From NCBI GenBank assembly GCA_001972305.1, contig BDDD01000042.1, positions 69,880 through 133,879 on the forward strand: a stretch of 64,000 bases of DNA, in the 5' to 3' direction. The translations under genes and the position numbers were made by a program. Origin of the DNA: Cephalotus follicularis. Taxonomy: Eukaryota > Streptophyta > Magnoliopsida > Oxalidales > Cephalotaceae. Positions 55,893 through 64,000 of the stretch are shown here, one piece after another. Position 1 is the first letter of the stretch. Each line of letters begins with the position of its first letter. Below the pieces are notes generated by a model. The model made no database searches. It had not been told where the DNA came from and saw only the letters and a list, made by a program, of their open reading frames with translations.

Positions 55893-55957
55893 GAAACTCC
55901 AAGGTTAAACATGCTACGCTCAGGGCACCAGGATGGGTGACCTCCTGGGAAGTCTGA
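55893..55957 (+). ncRNA. 5S rRNA-derived segment in Cassandra 5' LTR
   Basis: AACTCCAAGGTTAAACATGC, then CACCAGGATGGGTGACCTCC and TGGGAAGTC: the 3' half of plant 5S rRNA with the C-box intact and the A-box part changed. A TATA-like TATATAAG lies upstream (55825-55832). In Cassandra this segment is thought to allow RNA polymerase III transcription. Confidence 0.85.
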
Positions 55958-56135
55958 CCAATCCATCAAGTAGGACAAAACTGTGATGTACCACGTACGT
56001 GGGACAGAAGTCGAAAATTTCTTATGTGATTAAGGATCGGGTCATTATAATTGGTATCAGAGATGGACCCCCTCTAGTAGATGTAGTTCGGGGATGAACC
56101 AGACGGAAGCTGGTGGGCCTGTGACACCACGCTTA

Positions 56136-58763
56136 TGTAACACCCCGCGCCCGCAGGGCGGACACGTGGCATTACACTCAATCCAATACACAATACAATG
56201 TTCGGAACTAGCAATATAAAAATGTGGAAAACTTTAAAACTTTGCAATATATCTCATATGCGGAAGTTACAATATCAATGATCCATCCATACAATGCAAT
56301 ACAAAACAATTCCTTTACAATACTCGTCTTTTACAATACACTTATCAATATTTCAATATAGCATTACAATACAATACATTCCAACCTTTTCACTATAATC
56401 TCATAACCAGTCCTGCGGTACCCAATCAGTCATGCAATCGGACGAGTCTTCAATCACTGCTACCTGCTGCCCTACCTATGCCGCACACAAAGTACAACAT
56501 AGCCCCAACCCGAAGGATGGGGTTAGCCACACTGGCTAAGCAGAAACCCCATGCAGCATGTATGCATGTACAATGTGCAATATCGGTGACAACTATACAA
56601 TATCAATGTGCGGTGTACAATATCAATGCATGACATGGCAAATGCATGTGTATAGTTGGCGATCAAACTACCCGTATGACAATGGCCCATCAGAGCATAC
56701 GGATAGGATCGATAACAATCAATCAATCCATCATTCAATCCATCAATCAATAGCAGACATTCGATGGTGGTGTACAAAACACCCAATCAATCAATTGATC
56801 GATCAATATCCTATAGAGCATGCGACCGGTGTCACTACAATATCAATAAGTTAGCAATGATCAATCCCACGGGAGGTAGTCCTTCAAAAAGGGTGGGAGA
56901 TCTATCTACGGTTCTCAGACTGATCAGGTCTAAAACTCATAGATCTTCCAGCCTATGGCTGGGTCAATACAATCTCGATGAGCTACAACCGAGGAAGCTA
57001 CTGATACCGTTAGGGAGCTACGGCCCTCAAGGGAGCATCAATCGACAATCAATCGGTATCGCTCGTCAGCGGGTCAATACAATACAATAAATAAAACGAT
57101 CGACGGAATAGGTGGACAGAGTCAACAACCTAACCTGCCGACACGAATCACAAGGTCTCTCTATAGGATCCATACAATACAATCAATCAATCAATCAATC
57201 GAGTCAATACAATATAAGTAAAGTCAATAAGTGGTGGTGTCTAATGGAGAAATGGGAACGTGCGTCCATCGTACCGACTTAGACTCACAACAACACTAGT
57301 GACTCAAGCAATTGATCAATGTATCAATACAACGTCGAAGCAAAGTCAATAAGCGATGGTGCGTAATGGAGGGATGGGAACATGCGTCCATTTTACCGAC
57401 TTAGACTCACAACAACACCTATGATACAAACAATCAATTAATCAATCAATCAGTAGCCGCTAGGCGGTGACATTCGAATCGACGAAATAGGAATGAACAT
57501 CTATTCGGTCAATGAGAGTCACTGAGTCGTCACCTATGGCTCAAGCTGTCACTCTATCAATCAATCAATTCAGTCTTTGAAAACCATTGAAAACTATGTT
57601 TTAAACGCTTGAATATCTCAAGTGAGGTTCCGGTCAAGCGGCAATATGAAAAGGGTTGAAAAACCAGCTTTAACAGTTAAAAATTCCACTCAACCCGAAA
57701 GGCGTCGATGTCTTTAACAAAAGACGTCGATGCGTATCAGGGCATGCTTTTGAAAACAGTAGAAAGACATCGATGTCTTTCAAAGACATCAATGTCTTTC
57801 AAAGACATCGATGTCTTTCTCAATTTGGCCGAAGACATCGATGTCATTAGACAAAGACGTCGACGCGTTTCAATGAAAATGGCCTGGGAATGCGCATCGA
57901 TGTCTCACGTCGATGCCTTCTCTGAGGAAAGGCATCTCAAGCAAAAGACGTCGACGTCTTTCAAAGACGTCGATGTCTTTGCTGTGAAAACAAGGAGGCT
58001 GCATCCCAAAGCGAAAGACATCGATGTCCATGGGCAAAGGGATCGATGTCTTTGCTGGAAATGGCCGATTTTTCTACAGAAAACCAGCAATTTTCAAGCC
58101 AAAATCCAATCAAATCTATTATTTAAGAAACCAAGGGTTAAAAATCATTCTTTAAGGTTAGTAAAACTAATTACAACCTTCAATTTAACATTACAATCAT
58201 TCTATTAATAATTGGGTCAATGATTTACTAAAAACCCTAAAAATTCCAATTTCACTCAATACATTCAATTCAATCATTCAATCACTCAATCAATCATGCA
58301 ATTTAGTCAATCAATCAATAAAGCAATAGGCAATTCAGTAAAGAAGTCCTACCTATCACTGAAGCTTCAAAAGTTGAGCTTCCAATCAAACGATCGGCAG
58401 AAATCGCCCAATAATCCGCTACTTTCTTGTTCAATCGGTAAGCCACCACATGTAATCGGTTTCCTTGTTGAAGGAGCTGCAAATCCGGCTGCAAGAGAGG
58501 AAGATGGAGGCTCCAGCTAGAGAGAGAGAGGGAGAAGGGTAGGGAGAGAAGAAGAATGAGAAATATGAGAGAAATAATTGACTTATATAGTCGATTCGAT
58601 CAACTCTCCGAAAATCGGCCCAAAATCCCGACTATACATGCATACAACCAAAACAATCACAATAGGTATAGAAATACCTTAATTCAATACAATACAGTAC
58701 GATACAGTACAATACGATACGATGTATGCATGAATAGTACAAAAGGGAATTCGGGTCGTCATA
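56136..58763 (-). mobile_element. W: reverse solo LTR in the Cassandra 3' LTR
   Basis: Plus-strand start TGTAACACCCCGCGCC and end TTCGGGTCGTCATA (terminal CA mutated to TA). Perfect duplication GCTTA (56131-56135 and 58764-58768); leaving out W and one copy restores a 338-base Cassandra LTR. 2.6 kb. CAATCAAT-type low-complexity DNA at 56720-56800 and 57178-57200. ORFs here have no domains. Confidence 0.92.
57700..58055. repeat. GTCGAC palindrome cluster 15 (W LTR, GTCTTT arms)
   Basis: GGCGTCGATGTCTTT, AAAGACGTCGATGCG, AAAGACATCGATGTCTTTC repeated in tandem, AAAGACGTCGACGCG, AAAGACGTCGACGTCTTTC, AAAGACGTCGATGTCTTTG. Nearly perfect palindromes, reading the same in both orientations. Confidence 0.9.
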
Positions 58764-58934
58764 GCTTAAGAGTGGGCAAGGAGACAGAGCTCTCCATGAG
58801 ATGAAGCCGCCCTTGTGACAGGAATGAACTAGATCCATCAAAATGGGGAAAATTATGGTTGTGCTATATAAGAAATGATCCTAAAACCTAATCATATGAA
58901 GCGTCTTTTGATGGATTGGCTGAGGAGTTAGTGG

Positions 58935-58998
58935 AAACTCCAAGGTTAAGCGTACTGCGCTTAGGACACCAGGATGGGTGACCTCCTGGGAAGTCTGA
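58935..58998 (+). ncRNA. 5S rRNA-derived segment in Cassandra 3' LTR
   Basis: AACTCCAAGGTTAAGCGTAC, GCGCTTAGGACACC, AGGATGGGTGACCTCCTGGG: closer to 5S rRNA in the A-box part (GTTAAGCGT) than the 5' LTR copy. Confidence 0.85.
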
Positions 58999-59095
58999 CC
59001 AATCCATCAAGTAGGACAAAACTGTGATGTACCACGTACGTAGGACAGAAGCAGACAATTTCTCATGTGGTTAAGGATCGGGTCATTACACAAGA

Positions 59096-59615
59096 CACTC
59101 TGAGAAGAAGTCTTACTCCATACGTCCATGGAGTATTCTGTTTTGCTCAGTTCTGTCTCAGTAAGTTATATCGGCCTATTCTGTCAGTCAGTTCTATCTA
59201 AGTCAGTTTTGTTGGTAATAACTCACCCGTAGTGTCCACATCAAGGTTAGAAGTCTAGTCACATGTGGTGTCCACAGATATGAACTAGGCTGCAGTGGTT
59301 AGAGTCACACGCAATGTCCACATAATGATACAATAATCTTTCTTATATGTAGTGTCCACATCATAAGGGTAGATTGACTAGCCACATGTAATGTCCATAT
59401 CATGTCTAGTCAAAGGATTAATATCACACGTAGTGTCCACGTCATGATCTAATCCAAAACAGTATGGTATATGGTCATCTGTACAGCTCCAAAAGTACTG
59501 AAGCTTAGTATAGTATCCACGAACCATCATGTCCGCCGACTAAACACAAGGTCACAATCAAGTAGACTTGCAAGTACAATAAAACTACACAATCTCAATC
59601 AAAGCAATCAAGATG
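59096..59615. repeat. V LTR with spaced GTGTCCACATCA repeats
   Basis: From about 59225 to 59460, six imperfect copies of CACACGTAGTGTCCACATCA, each 30-60 bases apart, several with nearby CTAG. A comparable array (GTAGTGCCCATAGGAG units) occurs at 63425-63540 in the next LTR. No coding. Confidence 0.7.
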
Positions 59616-60027
59616 TTGCAGCACTGGCGGCGCCACATGTATAGGAGTGGGTTCACTTGAACCCACTGAATTTTGTTTTTTAAAATTTATGTATATAATC
59701 TTATATGTACGTAAATCATAAATATGTATTATATTGAACCCACTAAATTTTTTATTTTGAACCCAACAATTTATTGATTTCAACTCCATTGAATTATATT
59801 TTAATTCTATAACCTTTATGTGAGATCATCATGTCTATTTCACTTCAATACGTGAATGGCATATGAGGATCATTTGTTTTGCTTTGATGTTATATTATTA
59901 CAATTTTTGGTTAAAAACAATATCATTTGTCTCTTTTAGCAACATACAATAGGAGCCACAACAACTAAAAAACAAATGGTAGAAAATATGTATATATATT
60001 ATATATCTCTTGGTTTACCTATTATAG

Positions 60028-60236
60028 AATTAACATTAATATTATCGATTGCATCTTAAAGTGTAGAAAGAGTTTTGTATGAGATGAAATCTTTGAATAA
60101 TCAATAACATAATTAAATTACTGATAGTTGAATTAAATAATTTATTTGTTACATATAATGAGAAAGATGTATTTCGTAATATTGATAATGCAATAGCGAT
60201 GCAATACTTTAAAAAAATATAATTCGTCAATTAAAA
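60028..60236 (+). pseudogene. hAT transposase dimerisation-domain remnant
   Basis: Reading with frameshifts and stops: an SVERVLYEMKSLNNQ segment (near 60060-60105), then NNLFVTYNEKDVFRNIDNAI and AMQYFKKI up to TAA. This is the order of the conserved C-terminal hAT dimerisation domain (SVER..S.MK, then a VTYIEKD-type stretch). The catalytic part of the transposase is absent. Only about 70 residues remain, all broken. Confidence 0.75.
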
Positions 60237-60595
60237 CTGTAATATATTTTTAATATGTATTGAGAGTTTTTTTTTTATAAAAACAAATATTAGTAAGCTT
60301 AAATTTATTTTATTTATGTAGCTTGTCATATTTAAATTTTTTTCGTATATTAAATTATATATATATATATATATATTATATGTTTCTTAATTACTAGTTA
60401 TGTAACGATCGACCTAAATCACAGCTTTATCCCAGATAGAACGTACATGGCCCATATACCTATATTTACGTGAGACTTATAGTTTTGCCCTTATTGATAA
60501 ATTAATAAACTTATATGGGTTACTCGAGTAATGTTATGGACAGCAAACAAAAAACACAATAACTATAGCAACCGCTGATATATCATAACAAAAGT

Positions 60596-60720
60596 AACTT
60601 CACGTGATTAGGATGTGATCATATTGGTTTTGTTGATAAAACAAGCTTAACCTTGAAATTTTTACTAATTCTTTAGTCAATCCACCACCAAAAGGAACTT
60701 CACGTGATTAGGATGTGATC
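60596..60720 (+). repeat. Direct repeat pair, 26 bases
   Basis: AACTTCACGTGATTAGGATG followed by TGATCA occurs at about 60596 and again at about 60695, identical, within the hAT relic. Confidence 0.85.
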
Positions 60721-61490
60721 AGTTCATGTATAGCCTAATAACATTCTCTCCCTTTCCAGTGTGAGAAGGGCAAGAGAGGTTGTAACTTACCCTCGATACT
60801 CGCTGGCGTCACTATATCATGATGACTTCAAGAGGAGATTTTCCAAGTTATATATTGACCCCGCTAATTAAAGTTCCGAGCTCCGCCACTAGCATACTCA
60901 AATAGGAAGAAAGTCCTTCATTAGTCATACAAAAGGAGTTACATATAGTGTGCTTGAGTAAAACAGTGTCTGTGAAAGATCGAGCCATCATCGATGTACG
61001 ATGGAATGCTCAAGACAGTTGTAAAACTAGTTTAAAGTCGATATACGACAAGACAGCTAAGATCTTTTACAAAAAGAGTCTTTAAAATCATTAGTGGTAA
61101 AATGGTTTAAACGGTGCCAAGAGAGTCATCTCTTTTTATAGCCAACCATGGAAAAACAGTTAAAAACAAGAGAGTAAAACTCTCTCATAGCTGACTCACA
61201 GCAAAACAATTTAAAACCATTTATAAAACTTACCTAAAAGTGTTCCACAAAGAAAATAGTGGAAATGTTTATAAAGATATTTATTGGGCCTAAAAAGGCT
61301 ACCAAAAAAGAATCAGTAAGTTAAAACTATTTAGTTGAGGAAACAACTCTTTTCAGAAGTCAAAGGTTCGAGATCAAATCGTGTAAAACAATGTTTGATA
61401 AGTCAAACAAGGGCCTAGGAAAGACGATGAAAACCAATTCAGTAAAAGTTATTTACAATTGAAACAGTTCAGCTTTAAAGAATTTGTGGA

Positions 61491-61732
61491 AAGATATCGA
61501 CGCTTTCAAGAAAAGTATCGATACTTTTCTCTTCACAATAGTTATAGAGGTATGAAAAGCGTCGACGTTTTCAAGAAAAAGTCGATGCTTTAATCCATTG
61601 AACTTAGGGAATTACCTTTGAATAACGGCTACGTTAATGGGGAAAAGCGTCGACGTTAGTTCGTTAAATTCCCAGAACTTCAAAGGACAAGGCGAAAAGC
61701 GTCAACGTTTTCATAAAAGCGTCGATGCTTTT
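61491..61732. repeat. GTCGAC palindrome cluster 16 (V LTR, GCTT/GTTTTC arms)
   Basis: AAGATATCGACGCTTTC, AAAGTATCGATACTTTTC, AAAGCGTCGACGTTTTC, AAAGTCGATGCTTTA, AAAGCGTCGACGTTAG, AAAGCGTCAACGTTTTC, AAAGCGTCGATGCTTTT. Confidence 0.87.
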
Positions 61733-62680
61733 GTTCTGTGCAACTCGAGTCCACAGTAAATTTAATTACAAAATCCTCATTTTCAATCTTTAAATTAGTT
61801 TTCCTTCAACCCAAGTTAGGAAATAACATTGGAGAAATGTAATAAACCTTTTCAAGCAACTTTGAATCAGTTAAAATCAGTAAACAATAAAAACCCAATA
61901 ATTTTTAGGTGTAAAGTAATTTTTCTAAAAACCAAAGCCCATAGGCTTAAACATTCAATCAATTCATATCCCAATCATCAGTATCAGTTCATAATGTCAT
62001 TATAAAGTATGCAATCCATTACAATTTATTTTCATTCAATTCCAATTTATAACCTAGAATTTCTAGGTTAAAAAGACAGTATGCAAGATTACTTAGAAAG
62101 TAAGTAAATGCATTAACAATCAACAAGTTTTGCATTCAATCCGTGTATATGCAATCAATCATTCAATAATGCATCAATCAATCATTTACAGTATGCAATC
62201 ATAGAATATAGAGGAAATCCTACCTCTATTTGGGGAAATCACTTTGAAGCATTTAAGTTCCAAGCTTTCCAAGCTTCAACCAATCTAAGGTACGCTTCAA
62301 TACAATTCAACAACCTTTAATCGATCCCAACCAGCCAAACTCAAGCTTCGATCTTGCAAACCAGTCAAAACCCAAGCTTTTCTCTTTTGTTCTCACTCAA
62401 AATCGGCTGCCAAGGCTAAACGAACCAAAATGAAAGAGTTGTGTCTTAATTCCAAAAGCCAAAGGCTATTTATAGCCATGACTCAAGCCCAAAACCGGTC
62501 CACGAGGACCAATAGGCCCATAATCCAATCCAAATGTGCTGAAGGTTCGTAAATAACTGAGATGATTCAAAACACTTACCCTTTATTATATATCATACTG
62601 TGTCTTCATTTTGGTATTATTCCGTCAATATCGGACAAAGGACGAAAATGCCCTTTTCCTAAGGTCGGGTTCTTACAAGG

Positions 62681-63770
62681 TGTCACGCCTCGAGTTTGAA
62701 GGACAAGTCCTCACGACCATTTGTTTATTTCAATTTAACAATTCACTTAACCAATAGTTGGCAGACTGGTTAAGAAAATAATTTGAATAATATAAAACAT
62801 TATGAAATTAATACTGTCATACTGACTTTTAGTGACAATCATGCTTATAATTCATATTGAAATACAATATGGATACAATTACTATTTACTAGAAGCAATA
62901 CAAATAAACCTTATACAAGCTAAAAACAATAAATATATGATACAAGTTGAATACAATACTATTATCTCAATCTCATTACAAATCATAAAATAAAGTAGTA
63001 AACATATATGCAATCTCTATCTCAACACCTACAGCTACACTAATCACTGAGCACTACTGCTTGCTCCTTAACCTATCAATATGAAACAAATGTCCATCCC
63101 GGAGGATGGGTCAGCCATAATACCCAGTAGATATATCCTTATGCACAATGGATTGAACATATATAAAAATAATATACATGTCATGTCATATGCATGAATG
63201 TCAATTATGGTCAATCATTCATATACAGTCGTCCTTAGTCAGTGTATATGCAATAGGACTTAACCATACAATCATATTTGTACATCTATCAAAAAATCCA
63301 TACAATGTGTGCGAACACACTCAACCATACCAAGAAGGCTTAATGACCTCCCATGCAACATCCATGAGTCTAAACCCCAGAGATAGAAACTCCAAGAGCT
63401 AGGTTTAGACATCTAGCCACCTATAGGTAGTGCCCATAGGAGCCCAACTAGATAGCCTAGTTGCCGGTGAGTAGTTCCCATATGAGCTCAACTAGGTCTA
63501 CTTGCCAGTGGGTAGTGCCCACAGGAGCTCAACTAGTGCACGTGATATCAACCCGTGTAGAAAATGTGTTAAACAAGGCAAGTAACTATACTAGTCATAA
63601 GGATTAGTTGAACAAGGTTCAATGCCTAGCATGTCTGAACTAAATGTCAATAACGAGTTCACCCTAATAGGTTCAAACAAACATATCAAGGCCATATCAT
63701 AAACAAATCCGCAATTATCCATGTAAAAAACCCATTCCATGGCGAAGATAGATCCATGATTGATTCACAT
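62681..63770 (-). repeat. U: reverse LTR piece of the Y family
   Basis: Starts TGTCACGCCTCGAG on the plus strand; the reverse complement of the Y end is TGTCACGCCTCGAACC. It carries GTAGTGCCCA repeats (63425-63540). The right edge is not visible; it gives way to gypsy coding sequence. Confidence 0.55.
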
Positions 63771-63782
63771 TAAAACAATGTT

Positions 63783-64000
63783 CAAAATAGTACACCTCTT
63801 GGTGAGTCAGCAACCACCGATAAAGTGTGTAGAGATTACATAGTGGAGATTGATGATCGTTGCTTGTGAGCTAATCTCAGTGTTCTTCCAATGGAGGATT
63901 TAGACGTGATCATGGGAATGGATTGGCTTTCCATGCGTTATGCTCCAGTGGATTTTTATCAGAAAGAGGTGAACTTCTGTCTACCAGGTCAGCTACCTTT
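63783..64000 (+). pseudogene. pol: Ty3/gypsy protease C-terminal fragment, cut by window end
   Basis: In one frame: STPLGESATTDKVCRDYIVE, TGA at 63867-63869, then ANLSVLPMEDLDVIMGMDWL and FCLPGQLPF. The GMDWL segment is the conserved end of Ty3/gypsy proteases and matches GMDWL in Tekay-1. It continues beyond the window. Confidence 0.85.

Larger units (their letters stand above)
55713..59090 (+). mobile_element. Cassandra-type TRIM element with 5S-containing LTRs, split by W
   Basis: Perfect duplication CAAGA (55708-55712 and 59091-59095). 5' LTR 55713-56049 (337 bases); primer site TGGTATCAGAG at 56052-56062; an internal region of only about 70 bases, ending GCTGGTGGGCC; 3' LTR 56120-56135 plus 58769-59090 (338 bases). 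No protein is encoded. The short element with 5S rRNA sequence in each LTR is diagnostic of Cassandra. Confidence 0.95.
59622..60891 (-). mobile_element. hAT-type DNA transposon relic
   Basis: Ends CACTGGCGGCGC (59622) and, reversed, TAGTGGCGGAGC (60891), matching the common plant hAT terminal repeat. The subterminal GGGTTCACTTGAACCCACTG is also typical. An 8-bp target duplication is not clear. The strand is nominal; the transposase remnant lies on the plus strand. Confidence 0.75.
55087..62677 (-). mobile_element. V: reverse solo LTR, holding Cassandra and a hAT relic
   Basis: Plus-strand ends TGTAACACCCTGAACC and GGTCGGGTTCTTACA; flanks ATGTG (55082-55086) and AGGTG (62678-62682), one mismatch. 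About 2.9 kb after removing the Cassandra and hAT parts. The right flank runs into a Y-family LTR start (62681), so V hit the edge of that LTR. No coding domain of its own. Confidence 0.72.

Noticed and set aside
56700..57200. CAATCAAT satellite or telomere-like repeat
   Set aside because: Low-complexity runs inside solo LTR W; not the plant telomere unit and not a long tandem array.

Overview
The window is plant nuclear DNA from a repeat-rich, heterochromatin-like region, probably a eudicot. The evidence is the set of plant LTR-retrotransposon types present (Tekay/Del-like chromovirus, Athila-like, SIRE-like Ty1/copia with a third ORF, Cassandra-type 5S TRIM), the initiator-Met tRNA primer sites, 2-3 kb LTRs starting TGTAA and ending in ACA, and AT-rich sequence. 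I find no host protein-coding gene, tRNA gene or bacterial feature. Almost everything from 1 to 64000 can be assigned to transposable elements inserted into one another.

Layout. 1-8590: chromovirus Tekay-1 (5' LTR cut by the window edge), inserted in an Athila-like element whose pol remnants and LTR run to about 12290. 12290-15130: two diverged LTR-like pieces in opposite orientation. 15990-53906: one degraded Ty1/copia element (copia-A) stretched to about 38 kb by three insertions. (i) X, a reverse solo LTR at 17564-30330, holds a reverse SIRE-like solo LTR and a second reverse solo LTR, X2 (19459-28361), which itself holds a SIRE-like element (20800-27080). (ii) Tekay-2 (32465-40756) lies in copia-A's 3' LTR. 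(iii) Z, a forward solo LTR (40970-53698) of the same family as X, holds solo LTR Y (41864-51440), which holds element N (44160-50289). 55087-62677: reverse solo LTR V, holding a Cassandra element (55713-59090), itself split by solo LTR W (56136-58763), and a hAT transposon relic (about 59622-60891). 62681-64000: a Y-family reverse LTR piece and a Ty3/gypsy protease fragment cut by the window end. Most insertions are supported by 5-bp target duplications read directly from the sequence.

The coding parts are nearly all dead: nonsense codons mostly of the C-to-T transition type, frameshifts, lost catalytic residues, large deletions. The exceptions are the SIRE-like element's gag and a 437-codon third ORF, both open. 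The element lost most of pol, so any movement would need proteins from elsewhere.

The most unusual signal is shared by nearly all of these unrelated elements. Their LTRs carry clusters of a short palindrome centred on GTCGAC, flanked by arms that differ between elements: AAAGAC..GTCTTT, AAGC..GCTT, or CA..TG. Related LTRs (X and Z; the full and solo SIRE-like LTRs) carry different arms around the same core. I regard this as the best candidate for an undescribed system. A second shared theme is short hairpin arrays in the 3' half of several LTRs. There is an assembly gap of 536 N at 38081-38616.
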